Shown one piece after another: positions 1 through 9,600 of a stretch of 64,000 nt of DNA. Each line of letters starts with the position of its first letter. The stretch's first letter is position 1. The stretch is from an uncultured Rhodospirillales bacterium (lineage in GTDB: Bacteria > Pseudomonadota > Alphaproteobacteria > Reyranellales > Reyranellaceae), in NCBI GenBank assembly GCA_945957125.1, contig CAMFJT010000002.1:1-64000 (forward strand), given 5' to 3'. Below the pieces are notes generated by a model, which searched no databases, had not been told where the DNA came from, and saw only the letters and a list, made by a program, of their open reading frames with translations. Made by a program: the position numbers and the translations under genes.

Positions 1-664
1 TGTCGCGCGGGTTCACGAAGCCGTGGCTGTTGGGCGACTTCTTGATGAACATCATCGGCGGCAGGTCGTCGAGATACCAGCTCGCCGGGATCTCGATCAG
101 GTCGGTCTCGTGGCCGCGCTTTAGCGGCACCATCCATTCGCGCGGCTTCTTGGCGTAGTCGATCTTGGTCCAGCTATCGCCGACCCGCACATAATAGGGC
201 GTGTGGTCGTTGTGCATCAGCGAATGGTCGTACTTGATGCCGCGTTCGAGCAGCAGCTCGTTGGTCACCGGCGAGAATTCCCACCACGGTGCGACATAGC
301 CGGTCGGCCGCTTGCCCGAGAGCTGCGTGACCAGATCGATGCACTTGTCGAGGATCTCCGTTTCCTGCTCGCGCGTCATGGCGATCGGATTTTCATGGCT
401 GTAGCCATGGATGCCAATCTCGTGGCCCGCATCGGCCACCGCTTTCATCTCGTCGGGGAAGGTCTCGATCGAATGGCCGGGGATGAACCAGGTCGTCTTG
501 ATGCCGAGCCGCTCGAACATCCGGAGCAGACGAGGACTCCCGACTTCGCCCGCGAACAGACCGCGCGAGATGTCGTCCGGCGAATCCTCGCCGCCGTAGC
601 TTCCCAGCCAACCGGCGACCGCATCGACGTCAATTCCAAATCCGCAAAGAATTTCCTTGGCCAT
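1..664 (-). CDS. Polysaccharide deacetylase (NodB-like), 3' part cut by window edge
   Basis: Absent from the ORF track because it runs off the left edge. Reading the minus strand from the ATG at 664 gives an open frame of about 221 codons beginning [16 protein letters not shown]. Seen: an N-terminal G-(I/V)-D-V-D strand, '[11 protein letters not shown]', '[14 protein letters not shown]' and '[10 protein letters not shown]'. These are typical of the NodB-type deacetylases close to the PuuE / H. pylori PgdA group, where the Asp and the H-x(3)-H pair bind metal and the enzyme removes acetyl (or allantoin-like amide) groups. A GGAGGAG ribosome site lies 8 bases before the ATG. The substrate cannot be told. 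The C-terminus lies outside the window. The family is secure, the specificity is not. Confidence 0.88.
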   Translation of the reverse strand, partial: MAKEILCGFGIDVDAVAGWLGSYGGEDSPDDISRGLFAGEVGSPRLLRMFERLGIKTTWFIPGHSIETFPDEMKAVADAGHEIGIHGYSHENPIAMTREQETEILDKCIDLVTQLSGKRPTGYVAPWWEFSPVTNELLLERGIKYDHSLMHNDHTPYYVRVGDSWTKIDYAKKPREWMVPLKRGHETDLIEIPASWYLDDLPPMMFIKKSPNSHGFVNPRD

Positions 665-701
665 GGGCGTGTCTCCTCCGCATTCCACGCCCCCAGACAG
701 C

Positions 702-732
702 AAAAAGCGTTCCGAACCGAAGTCCGGAACGC
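702..732 (-). terminator. Rho-independent terminator of the 791-1030 gene
   Basis: On the minus strand the arms GCGTTCCG/CGGAACGC (8 bp, perfect, 10-base loop) are followed directly by TTTTTG. It sits about 60 bases past the stop of the small exported protein gene and before the start of the deacetylase gene, so it separates the two units. Confidence 0.75.
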
Positions 733-790
733 CTTTGCTCGGCCTGTCGAAGTCGCGCCGGGCGGCCCCAAGCCCCCGCCCGTACCGCGC

Positions 791-1030
791 CTATAGGCCG
801 ACTTGTACCGACGTCGTATGGACGTTGCGCTCGCGGGCCGGCGACGTTCCGCGCTCCTTGACCGCCATCGTCTTCGCCGTCGGCGCCGGCTTGGCTGCCT
901 CGATGATGACGAACGGCTCATTGCTCGACGGTCCAGAGGCAACCGCCCTCCCCTGAAGGATGCTCGCCGCGCCAAACGTGACGACCAGCGCCGCAACCAG
1001 CATGGCAGATGCAACAACAATGTGACGCAT
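791..1030 (-). CDS. Small exported or membrane-anchored hypothetical protein
   Basis: A 79-residue protein using the ATG at 1030, chosen over the upstream ATG at 1144 because a GGAAGG ribosome site lies just before it and a hydrophobic segment starts at once (MRHIVVASAMLVAALVVTFG). This N-terminus looks like a signal anchor or signal peptide. The rest is short, polar and Ala/Pro-rich, with no cysteines and no recognised domain. It is followed by its own intrinsic terminator, so it is probably a single-gene unit. Function is unknown. Confidence 0.55.
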   Translation of the reverse strand: MRHIVVASAMLVAALVVTFGAASILQGRAVASGPSSNEPFVIIEAAKPAPTAKTMAVKERGTSPARERNVHTTSVQVGL

Positions 1031-1439
1031 TCCACACCTTCCCCAGAGCTTGGCGACAGCCGGCCTGTACCGACCTCCCGCTCCGAATTCCTTCAGCGCA
1101 AACGCCTCAAGATGTGTCTGCACTTCGGGAGCAGTAATATGCATATCCGGGGTGGAACGCCAGCGGAATTCGTTTCGCGGGTATCGCCAAAAGGCCTTCC
1201 CGGCACAATCGACCCGGTACGTGCAGGAGCGGCTTAAAAGGCTGTAAACAGGGCCGGAAATGGCCTAAAGGCTTGATACAATTACAGAATCCCAAAGGAC
1301 CTCGACTGCAATTATATCAGCGGCGATGCGAACTTTTGTGGGTCGGGCATTTGTATCGTCAATATGTCGCGGTCAGACTGAGATATCTCCCGCGACTTCA
1401 CATTTTCTTGAACACCTTCCGCAGAGGGTGTTCCAGTCC
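1031..1439. other. Intergenic stretch without a supported gene
   Basis: About 410 bases between the small exported protein (start 1030, minus) and the nicotinamidase stop (1440, minus). It is somewhat more AT-rich than its surroundings around 1200-1320. It should contain the promoter of the 791-1030 gene. An inverted repeat, GAACACC...GGTGTTC (1410-1433), lies just past the nicotinamidase stop but lacks a U-run, so it is only a weak terminator candidate. ORFs of the track in this stretch have no recognisable features. Confidence 0.5.
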
Positions 1440-2163
1440 TCAGCCGAGCCGGATATCGCCGGACTGGATGCGCTTCACGCCCGCCTCGGTCATCTGCTTC
1501 CACGCCGCCGCGAGCGATCCGTTGAGGTCGATGGCCCGGGTCGCGTCCTCGATCACATAGGTCGTGAAGCCGGCCTTGCGGGCGTCCACCGCGCTCCACG
1601 CCACGCAGAAGTCGGTCGCCAACCCGACCAGGAAGACGGTGTCGATGCCGCGCTCCTTGAGGTAGCCCGCCAGCCCGGTCGGCGTCTTGCCATCGGCCTC
1701 CTTGAAGGCGGAGTAGCTGTCGGTGTCGGTATGGTAGCCTTTGCGGATGACGAGCTCGGCCTTGGGCAGCTTGAGGTCCTTCAGCACCGCCGCATCCTCG
1801 GTGCCCTGGATGCAGTGGTCCGGCCACAGCACCTGCGTACCGTAGGAGAGCTGCGTCGTCTCGAACGGCTTCTTGCCGGAATGGGCCGACGCGAACGAGA
1901 CGTGGCCCGGCGTGTGCCAGTCCTGGGTGATGACGATGTTGGCGAAGGCCGGGGCCAGCTTGTTGATGATCGGCACGATGTCGGCGCCGCCCTTCACGGG
2001 CAAGGTGCCGCCGTCGACGAAGCAGTTCTGGACATCGATGACGATCAGCGCCGCCTTGGCATCGGGCTTGATCGGATCCGCCGCGCGCGGCGCCGGCAAG
2101 GCCGAGGGCCGCGCCCGACGCCAGGAAGGTTCTGCGCGACAGGCCGAACGACAGGGGCTGCAT
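1440..2163 (-). CDS. pncA: Tat-exported nicotinamidase/isochorismatase family protein, apparent frameshift
   Basis: The catalytic part reads DPIKPDAKAALIVIDVQNCF ... 'TQDWHTPGH' ... 'GLATDFCV' and is a complete PncA-type nicotinamidase: Asp in VIDVQN, metal ligands in D-W-H..GH, and the nucleophilic Cys in ATDFC. It converts nicotinamide to nicotinate. No ATG, GTG or TTG start precedes the domain sensibly in its own frame. One frame over, ATG 2163 (GGAG six bases upstream) opens MQPLSFGLSRRTFLASGAALG, a twin-arginine signal peptide that runs straight into the domain if one base is dropped in the GC run near 2080-2095. I infer one gene with a +1 frameshift or sequencing error. Export of a nicotinamidase would place NAD salvage in the periplasm. 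Confidence 0.75.
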
Positions 2164-2283
2164 CGGGGACTCCAACGGTTGGATGCCCATATTGTAGCCG
2201 GTCCGAAGGGAAAGTGTACTTCGCGGGAGGTTTTCCTGGCACAGGACGACGCGACGGCAGGATGGGAGCGCGCGCGCAAAGCG

Positions 2284-3159
2284 ATGGAGACGGCGCGCCG
2301 TTGGAGCGGCCCCGACGGTCCGCGATCCCGCGCCCGCCATCATATGTTCGCCCGCCTGCTCGAGCTGTTCGGATGGGCACTGCGGCAAACGCCGTTCTAT
2401 CGGCGCGGCTTGCGCAACGCCCTCGACCTCAGGCTCACGGAGATCGAGGTCTTCCCCGTCGGCCTGCCCGCGGCGTTCGACGGCTATCGCATCCTCCATG
2501 TCAGCGACCCGCATCTCGACAGCCTGCCGGCCATCGCCGACGTGGCGCGCCGCATGCTGGACGGAATCGAGGTCGACCTGCTGGCCCTGACCGGCGACCT
2601 GCCGGGAGACGACCGGACTCCGATCGGCCTTGCGGTCGGCCTGCTGGCCCGCGCCGTGGAAGGCGTGCGCGTCCGCGACCGGCGGCTGGCCGTGCTGGGC
2701 AACCATGATCCGGCCGCGACGGTCGAGGCCTTGCGTCCGCTCGGCTTCGAGACGCTGGTCAACCGGTCGGTAGCGCTGAGCCGCGACGGCGCCAGCATCG
2801 GCGTCACCGGCCTCGACGACGTCCACTGCTTCTACACACCCGCCGCACGCGCGGCGCTCGAAGCGACGGCAAAGGGCTTCCGCATCGCCCTCGTGCATTC
2901 GCCCGAGATGGCCGATCATGCCGCTGCGGCGGGATACGCACTCTATCTCTGCGGCCACACCCACGGCGGCCAGATCTGCCTTCCCGGCGGCAGGGTCGTG
3001 TTCAGCCAGCTCCTGCGCTGCCGCCACGCCGCCTCCGGCCTGTGGCGCGAGGGAAACATGATCGGCTACACCACGCCGGGCCTCGGCGTCGCCGCGCCGA
3101 CCGTCCGCTTCAACACCCGCGGCGAGGCAGCCCTCATCACCTTGCGATATTCCCGGTAA
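2284..3159 (+). CDS. YkuE/YaeI-like calcineurin-type metallophosphoesterase
   Basis: A protein of 291 residues from ATG 2284 (271 if ATG 2344 is used). The motifs of the calcineurin-like superfamily appear in order: 'SDPHLD', 'TGDLPGDD', 'LGNHD', 'VHSPEM' and 'GHTHGG'; together they bind the di-metal centre. Members of the YkuE/YaeI branch hydrolyse phosphodiester lipids such as UDP-diacylglucosamine, but the substrate here is not shown. The N-terminal RARHHMFARLLELFG helix resembles the start of related proteins, so the upstream ATG is preferred. It is divergent from the nicotinamidase gene, with about 120 bases between starts. The long frame of the track upstream of 2284 is antisense to pncA and is not coding. 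Confidence 0.85.
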   Translation: METARRWSGPDGPRSRARHHMFARLLELFGWALRQTPFYRRGLRNALDLRLTEIEVFPVGLPAAFDGYRILHVSDPHLDSLPAIADVARRMLDGIEVDLLALTGDLPGDDRTPIGLAVGLLARAVEGVRVRDRRLAVLGNHDPAATVEALRPLGFETLVNRSVALSRDGASIGVTGLDDVHCFYTPAARAALEATAKGFRIALVHSPEMADHAAAAGYALYLCGHTHGGQICLPGGRVVFSQLLRCRHAASGLWREGNMIGYTTPGLGVAAPTVRFNTRGEAALITLRYSR

Positions 3160-3199
3160 CGGGAGCGCCGACAATGTATGATTGCTCTCGGCGAAGATC

Positions 3200-3409
3200 A
3201 TGCGAAACGACATCGAGATAGACGAGCACCTTCTCGCTCAAGCCATGGAGGCGACCGGCCTGCCGACCGCGCGCGCCACGATAGAGCAAGGCTTGAGGTT
3301 GTTGCTTCGGATGCGCAGGCAGTCTGCTGCCCTCGCCAGGCTCGAGGGATTAGGATGGGAGGGTGATCTCGACGACATGCGTCTCGATTGCCCAACGGAA
3401 TCGGAGTGA
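3200..3409 (+). CDS. VapB-family (DUF2191-type) antitoxin, orphan
   Basis: A 69-residue protein beginning MRNDIEIDEHLLAQAMEATG. The pattern M-R-x-(N/D)-I-E-I-D-x-x-L-(I/L), a second helix with 'ATIEQGLRLLLR', and a C-terminal 'WEGDLDDMR' is that of VapB antitoxins of type II toxin-antitoxin systems: an N-terminal ribbon-helix-helix DNA-binding part and a C-terminal toxin-binding part. The start is the ATG at 3200, because the residues before it are not family-like. No VapC PIN-domain gene follows; the next gene is gamma-glutamyltransferase 47 bases on. Either the toxin has been lost or it acts from elsewhere. Confidence 0.7.
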   Translation: MRNDIEIDEHLLAQAMEATGLPTARATIEQGLRLLLRMRRQSAALARLEGLGWEGDLDDMRLDCPTESE

Positions 3410-3455
3410 CCGTCCTGTCGCCATCAACCCTTTCGGTTTCGGAGGAAAGCACAGC

Positions 3456-5141
3456 ATGAGCGGATCGGGTTGGCGGCAGCGGGCGGGCACGCAATTCACG
3501 TGCGAGAAGCATCCGGCGCACGGGCGCAACGGCATGGCGGTCACCAACCACCCGCTGGCCTCCGCGGCGGGCATGGAGATGCTGGCGGCGGGCGGCAATG
3601 CGGTCGATGCCGCGGTCGCCGCGCAGTTCGCGCTGACCGTCGTCGAGCCGATGATGGTCGGGTTGATCGGCGGCACGACCTGCCACATCCGCCTCGCCGA
3701 CGGCAGCCACCGGATCGTCGACGGCATGAGCGCCGTGCCGCTCGCCGGCCATCCGACGATGTACCGGCCGATCCCCGGCGCGCCGCCGCAGGTCTACGAC
3801 GTCGAGCGACGCGAGAACCAGGTCGGGCCGAAGGCGGTGGCGACACCCGGGTCGCTGCGCGCGTGGTGCCACGCGCTCGACAACTACGGCACGATGGCGC
3901 TGTCGGACGTGATGCAGCCTGCGATCCGCCACGCCACGCAGGGTTTCACGGTCACGCCCTACCTTTCCGACTGCATCGAGAGCGCCGCGGCCGAATTGCT
4001 CGACGATCCCTTCGCCGCCGATCGCCTGCTGCCGGACGGCACGCCGCTCAAGGCCGGCGAACGGCTGGTCCAGGGCGACTATGCCGAAGCGCTGACCCTG
4101 ATCGCCCAGCAGGGCGAGGGCGCGCTGCACGGCGGCCCGCTCGGCGACCTGCTGGTCGAATGCATGGAGAGGACGGGCGGTTTCATCTCGCGCCAGGATC
4201 TCGTCGGCTACCGCGTGGTCGAACGCGCGCCGATCCGCGCCCGCTATCGCGGCTGGGAGATCCTCGGTCCGCCGCCGCCTGCCGCCTCGGGCGTACACAT
4301 CGCCCAGATGCTGAACATCCTCGAAGGCTACGACATCGCGCGGATGGGCTACGGCACGGTGGAGACGCTCCACCTGCTGGCCGAGGTGCTGAAGATCGCG
4401 TTCGCCGACCGTGCCGAGGCGAGCGGCGATCCGGACTTCGTGAAGGTGCCCGTCGAGCGCATCACCTCCAAGGCCTATGCCGAGGAGCGCCGCGCGGAGA
4501 TCGACCCGGCGCGCGCCCGCAAGTGGAGCGGCGGGCTGCTGGCGAAGGAAGGTGCCGACACGACCCACCTCACCGTCGCGGACGGCAAGGGCAATGTCGT
4601 GACCACGACGCAGACCATCAACAGCCTGTTCGGCGCGCGCTTCATCGTGCCCGGCATCGGCATGATCCCCAACGACTACATGTCGAACTTCGATCCGCGG
4701 CCCGGCAGCCCGCTGTCGATCGCGCCGGGCAAGCGGGTCACCACCTCGATGTCGCCGGTGATGGCGCTGCGCGAGGGCAAGGTGACCTACGCCCTCGGCC
4801 TGCCGGGCGGCCGCAAGATCTTCCCGTCGGCCTGGCAGGCGCTGGTCAACCTGATCGACCATGGCATGGCGCTGCAGGAGGCGGTCGAGGCGCCGCGCAT
4901 CTGGACCGAGGGCGTCGTGCTCGAGGTCGAGCATGGCTTTCCCGAAAGCGTCCGCCAGGGCCTGCGCGAGCGCGGCCACACGCTGCAGATCATGCCGACC
5001 GTGGCGGGCGGCATGAACGCCATCCAGTTCCACGACGACGGCAGCATGACCGGCGCGGCCTGCTGGCGCGCCGACGGCGCGGCGGTCGCGCTCGGCGGCG
5101 GGCTTGCCCGCGCCGGGGTGCGCTTCGTGCTGCCGGGCTGA
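3456..5141 (+). CDS. ggt: Gamma-glutamyltransferase family protein
   Basis: A 561-residue protein with ATG 3456 and an ideal GGAGG seven bases upstream. The N-terminal nucleophile hydrolase fold of gamma-glutamyltranspeptidases is evident: 'GMAVTNHPLAS..G..ML..GGNAVDAAVA' at the N-terminus, and 'DTTHLTVADGKGNVV' where Thr369 is the expected self-cleavage site and nucleophile of the small subunit. 'MSPVMALREGK' and 'GLPGGRKIFPSAWQALVNLID' follow. Such enzymes cleave the gamma-glutamyl bond of glutathione or related amides. No clear signal peptide is present, so it may belong to the cytosolic acylase-like members of the family. Its stop overlaps a palindrome shared with the convergent PfkB kinase gene. 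Confidence 0.9.
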   Translation: MSGSGWRQRAGTQFTCEKHPAHGRNGMAVTNHPLASAAGMEMLAAGGNAVDAAVAAQFALTVVEPMMVGLIGGTTCHIRLADGSHRIVDGMSAVPLAGHPTMYRPIPGAPPQVYDVERRENQVGPKAVATPGSLRAWCHALDNYGTMALSDVMQPAIRHATQGFTVTPYLSDCIESAAAELLDDPFAADRLLPDGTPLKAGERLVQGDYAEALTLIAQQGEGALHGGPLGDLLVECMERTGGFISRQDLVGYRVVERAPIRARYRGWEILGPPPPAASGVHIAQMLNILEGYDIARMGYGTVETLHLLAEVLKIAFADRAEASGDPDFVKVPVERITSKAYAEERRAEIDPARARKWSGGLLAKEGADTTHLTVADGKGNVVTTTQTINSLFGARFIVPGIGMIPNDYMSNFDPRPGSPLSIAPGKRVTTSMSPVMALREGKVTYALGLPGGRKIFPSAWQALVNLIDHGMALQEAVEAPRIWTEGVVLEVEHGFPESVRQGLRERGHTLQIMPTVAGGMNAIQFHDDGSMTGAACWRADGAAVALGGGLARAGVRFVLPG

Positions 5142-5150
5142 TCAGCCGGC
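5132..5150. terminator. Palindrome joining two convergent stop codons
   Basis: GCCGG(G)CTGA/TCAGCCGGC is a near-perfect dyad with one bulged G. It contains the TGA of ggt and, on the other strand, the TGA of the PfkB kinase, whose genes abut with no spacer. There is no U-run. It may act as a two-way transcript end or RNA 3' stabiliser; this is inference. Confidence 0.4.
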
Positions 5151-5996
5151 GAGGATCGCGCCGAGCTCTTCGCGCGCGGGCAACGCCGCGAAGGCGCCGG
5201 CGCGAGTGGCGGTGATCGCGGCCGCCTTCTGCGCCGCGCCGATCGCCCGTTCGATTGCGAGGCCCCGGGCGAGCGCCGCCGCCATGACGCCGCAGAACAC
5301 GTCGCCACAGCCCGTCGTGTCGAGGGCCGCGACCCGCTCGGCCGGGTAGAGTCGTCCGTCGAAGCGGCATCCGTCGGCGCCGAGCGTGACGATCGCGGCA
5401 TCGGCCCGATCGATCGCCGCGCCCAGTGCCTCGGCCTCCAGGCGGTTGGCGATGACGAGGCTGCAGCCATCCATCAACCGCTCCGCGCCGGGCCAGTACG
5501 GCGCGGGCGTGAAGATCGTCGTCGCCCCGCCGCGCCGCGCGATGGCGAGAAGTTCCGCGGTCACGTCGAGCGCGAGGTTGCCCTGGAGCAGGACCACGTC
5601 GCCAGCCGCCACGTCGCACAGCGCCGGCTCGGCGTCGGCGACGGTCAGCGCCAGCGAGCACGCGCTGGTGCTGACGATGCTGTTCTCCCCGCCCGGCAGC
5701 ACCATCAGGAGAGAGAAGTCGGTGGCGTGCGGCAGGCGCGGCAGGATCAGTGCGTCGAACCCCTCGGCCGACAGATGACGCTCGACGTCATCGGCCTGGG
5801 CGTGGTCGTTGCCCAGCGGGGCGCAGAAGCGCACGGGCGCCCCGCAGCGCGCCGCGACGACCGCCTGGTTCAGACCCTTGCCGCCCGGTGCCCGCGCCGC
5901 ATCGCTGCCGATCAGCGTCTCCCCCGGCAGCGGCAGGCGCGGCACCGCGAGCCGCAGGTCGAGGCCCGCATTGCCGATGACGACGACGCGGCCCAT
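5142..5996 (-). CDS. PfkB-family sugar kinase, ribokinase-like
   Basis: A 284-residue protein starting MGRVVVIGNAGLDLRL. The two PfkB signatures are present: 'GGKGLNQAV' near residue 38, which binds the sugar, and 'DTTGCGDVFCGVMAAAL' near residue 220, with the catalytic base Asp of GDVF and the anion hole. Length and motif order match ribokinase, which phosphorylates D-ribose at O5 with ATP. The GGKG-x-NQA form is ribokinase-like, but the true sugar is not certain because no ribose transporter is adjacent. It is two bases downstream of the T6SS gene tagF on the same strand, so it may be read through from the T6SS cluster although it has no evident role in secretion. Confidence 0.82.
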   Translation of the reverse strand: MGRVVVIGNAGLDLRLAVPRLPLPGETLIGSDAARAPGGKGLNQAVVAARCGAPVRFCAPLGNDHAQADDVERHLSAEGFDALILPRLPHATDFSLLMVLPGGENSIVSTSACSLALTVADAEPALCDVAAGDVVLLQGNLALDVTAELLAIARRGGATTIFTPAPYWPGAERLMDGCSLVIANRLEAEALGAAIDRADAAIVTLGADGCRFDGRLYPAERVAALDTTGCGDVFCGVMAAALARGLAIERAIGAAQKAAAITATRAGAFAALPAREELGAILAG

Positions 5997-5997
5997 G

Positions 5998-6606
5998 TCA
6001 GCCCCAGTCGTCGTCGATCAGCGTGGCAAAGGCCGACCCTTCGGGCAGCATGTCGCCGATTTCCAGCCGCGGCGCGACGCGCGGACCACCCGCGGTCCAC
6101 CACGCCGCGCGGCCGCACGCCAAGGTCGGCAGCGAGGCCGGCGAGGCATCGGCGAAGCAGGCCTGCCGGATGCGACCGAGCAGCTCGTCAGGCGAGAGAT
6201 CGCATTCCAGCGCGTCGAGGGCGGCCTCTTCGCAGGCCGCCAGGAACGAGGTCATCCAGCCCGCCTGCGGCGCCCAATCGATGGACGCGACGGCCGCGAT
6301 CGTCAGAGGCCAATAGCGTCCGGCCCGGTCGACGCTCGGCAGCCAGAGCCCCAGCACGCCGTTGCGCCCGCACAGCCCCGGCGGCAGCACGAAGCGCCAG
6401 ACCGGTGCCTCCAGCCATGAGGCCTGCCATTCGTCCCGTGGCCGCTGCCGCTGGGTCTCCGCCAGGCCACGCGCCCACCACGCATCCCAGGCGTCGGTGA
6501 AGTCGCGCGGCAGGTTCTCGCGCACGAAATCGCCGCGCGCCGGCAGCTTGCCGAACAGGCCGGCGCTGGCATCGGGAGGAAGCGGCGGCATCGTGGCGCT
6601 AGTCAC
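5998..6606 (-). CDS. tagF: Type VI secretion-associated protein TagF (ImpM)
   Basis: The N-terminus 'GLFGKLPARGDFVRENLPRDF' is the hallmark of TagF/ImpM proteins, followed by W-rich 'WDAWWARGL', 'WRFVLPPGLCG' and 'RYWPLTI'. TagF is a post-translational brake on T6SS assembly, working with Fha/PppA in species where it has been studied. The start is probably GTG 6606, whose GTGACTAG overlaps the TssM stop by eight bases; ATG 6591 is the alternative. At about 202 residues it matches single-domain TagF. It is last in the tssL-tssM-tagF run and evidently co-translated with tssM. Confidence 0.9.
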   Translation of the reverse strand: MTSATMPPLPPDASAGLFGKLPARGDFVRENLPRDFTDAWDAWWARGLAETQRQRPRDEWQASWLEAPVWRFVLPPGLCGRNGVLGLWLPSVDRAGRYWPLTIAAVASIDWAPQAGWMTSFLAACEEAALDALECDLSPDELLGRIRQACFADASPASLPTLACGRAAWWTAGGPRVAPRLEIGDMLPEGSAFATLIDDDWG

Positions 6607-9600
6607 GCACCGCCGGGCAGCGGAAGTCCTGCACGACCCCGAGCGCGAAGGGATTGAGCGCGGTGGCGGGCCGAAGCTCGAACGCCGCGCGCCGGTTGCC
6701 GAGCGCGAAGGACAGCGTGTAGCGGCCCGGCGCGGCCGCCGGGCTCATCGTGCCGCGGGCGAACAGGCGGAACATCGCCCAGGGTCCGCTCTCGGCCAGC
6801 ACGCCGGTGCCGCCCGGCGGCGGCGGATCGAACACCAGCCGCACGTTCTGCAGACGGTCCGGGCCGGGCCAGGTGATCTGGGTCGAGCGCGGCGGCGCAC
6901 CCTGCACATGGGTGACCGTCGCGCCGTCGAGTTCCAGCCTGACTTGCGAGGCGCCCGCATCGAGGCCGGCCGGGACGATATCGAAGCGCACCGCGACGGT
7001 CGCGCTGCCCGGCGCGAAGAACATGTCGCGCAGCACGGCCGCGCGCTGGAACTGGACGATGTCCGCCGGCGAGACCGGCGCCGCCACGCCATCGGCCGTC
7101 TGGCCTCGCCAGGGATTGACCGTGGTGTCGACGAACGGGCGCAGCTGGGTGTTGAAGAAGCCGTCGATCAGCCCGCCCGGGGCGAACAGGCGGGCAAAAT
7201 CGTCGAGCGGCGTGTCGAGCGAGCTCGCCGCGACGAACGGGAAGCGGCCGTTCACCGCGAGCGGACAGAGTGCCGCCGGTCCGCTCGACCCGTTGTAGGC
7301 GGCGATCACCTGTTGCCGCGCACCGCCGGCGCCGCCGCGCAATGCCGTGCTCGCTTCGGCGATCGACTGCAGCCAGCGGCCGAGCGGCTGGGGCTGGCGG
7401 CGCGCCTCCGCGCGAAGCACCGCAGACGGCTCGTTGCCCAGCGCGGCCGCGGTCTGCGCGGCTGCCGCGGGCCCGGCAGCCGCCAGCTTCGCCATCTGCT
7501 GCTGCAGGTCGTTGATGCGCTTCAGCACCTGATCAATCGGCGTGCCGGACGCCACTGCGACCAGATCGCGAAGCGACCTGAAATGATCTTCCACCTCGCC
7601 GCTGGGCGATGCTGCAGCAGCCTGGCCGGGCACCGGGTTGACCATCCCGCCCGCAGCTCTCGTCTGCTCGGTCAGGGTAAGCTGGCGCGCCATCGCCGCC
7701 AGCAGGTCCTTCATCGGCGACTGGGCCGCGCCCAGGATGAAGAGGTCCTGTGCCGCCTGCGGCACGCTGCGCAGGGGCGCGATCTCGAGGTCCTGCAGCA
7801 GCTCGTCCCACGCCTTGACATAGTCCGCGGCATAGAGGGCGATGACGCCGTCGACGAGGGCCCGCTGCTCGGCGTCGTTCAGGCGCGGGGCGCCCTGACC
7901 CGTCACCCAGCTTTCACCAGCGGCGGCACGCACGGCCGCGGGCAAGGCCGGCAGCAGGGCCTTCTGATATCCCTCCACCGTCAGATAGCCGGGAACGCCA
8001 TCGGTCAGCTTCTTGCCGGAGGCCCGCACGAAGAGATGCAGCCCGGCGCGCCCGAGCGACTCGGACGGTCGCCAGGGCGGCAGAGGCTGCGCGGCAAGTG
8101 CGGGCTTGAGGCGGGAATAGACGCGCGCCGCCAATGGTACGCTGCCGAACGCCGCCCGCGCACGCGCCAGAAGCGCTTCGTCGAGCGCAACCGACGGCAA
8201 GGGCTGGGCCAGCAGCGCATCGAGATGGCTCGCCAGTCCGGCCAGGGCCGCCGCCTCGTGCGCGCCGTGCGCGAGCTGCCAGTCGTAGGCCATCCAGTCC
8301 TTGACGAGCGCCGCATCGAGCGGGCCCTGGCCGCCCAGCATCAGGTAGACGCGGGTCGCCTCGTAGAGGAACGGCGGGTTGGCGAGATTGCCCCGCATCT
8401 GGGTCTCCAGCCGCCAGATCAACCGCGGCAGCAACGCATAGCCCAGGGCGTGGCGATAGACCGTTTCGGCCGCCGTGCGCAGCTTGGCGCTCTGCGAGAA
8501 GTCGAAACCGGAAAGGGTGCGCGCGGGCGGAGGACCGACAGCGTCCTGCAGGCTCTTCGCGGCATCGAGCAACGGCAACAGACGCGGCAGGTCGGAATCG
8601 TCGACCGGGCTCAAGGTCATCGTCTTGCCGATGCCTTCATAGCTGGCGAGCGCCGTCGCCATAGACGCGATCTCGCGCCCCGCGGACAGCCGATCGAGCA
8701 CGAGCCAACCGGCCGCCGCAGCGACGGCGACGGCAATCGTGGCGAACGCGCTACCCCGCAGCAGCGCGCGCCGCGCACGGACGCCGGGCGGCTCGCTCAC
8801 CAGCATCGACTCGCCCAGGATCACGTCGGAGACCAGGCGTCCGAGGAAATAGCTCCGCCCCTGGTCGGGGCGCGGCGCGGCGCCACGCCGCGCGTCGAGG
8901 CCGAAGGTGCGCACCAGGGTTCCGGTCAGGCGGTCGATCGGCGTGCCTTCCTGGGTTCCGGAGGTGAAGTAGACGCCGCGCAGGGTCGGCGCCGGGTCGT
9001 GCTGGGAGCCGCCGAACGCATCGACGAGGAAAGCCTGCAGCGACGACTCCAGGATCGCCATCTGGGTCGGGAAGGCCGCGATGCGGGCGCGGCCGGCAAT
9101 GCTCTCCTCCTCCTGCAGGCGGCGGAACAGGCGCTGGTCGAGGCGCTCGACGAGAAGGCGGAACTCCGCCGCGAACCGCTCCACCGTGCCGCGTTCGGCC
9201 GTGTCCAGCGGGAAGGTGACACCCCACACCTGATTGCGGCGCTCGCGGTCGAGATCGTCGAAGAACTCGGTGAAGCCCGCGATCAGGTCCGCTTTGGTGA
9301 ACAGGGCATAGACCGGCATGCGCACGCCCAGGCGGCTTTCGAGTTCCTTGATCCGCGCCCGGATCTCGCGGGCATGCGCGGTTCGCTCCTTCGACGGCGC
9401 CTCGGCGATCTCGCTGAGGGAGATGGCCACGATCACCCCGTTGAGCGGCTGGCGCGGCCGGGTCCGGCGCAGCAGATCGAGGAAGGCATGCCAGCCGGCG
9501 CGATCGACGGCCGCGTTCGAATCCTGCGTCGTGTAGCGGCCGGCCGTGTCGATCAGCACGGCGTCCTCGGTGAACCACCAGTCGCACAGCCGGGTTCCGC

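Noticed and set aside
1410-1433. GAACACC...GGTGTTC hairpin as terminator of the nicotinamidase gene
   Set aside because: No U-run on the minus strand and short arms; kept only as a remark.
1312-3213. 633-codon minus-strand ORF
   Set aside because: Mostly shadow; only its internal MQPLSFGLSRRTFLASG segment is meaningful, as the Tat signal of the frameshifted nicotinamidase.
3198-5033. 611-codon minus-strand ORF
   Set aside because: Antisense to gamma-glutamyltransferase; His/Asp/Arg-rich shadow.
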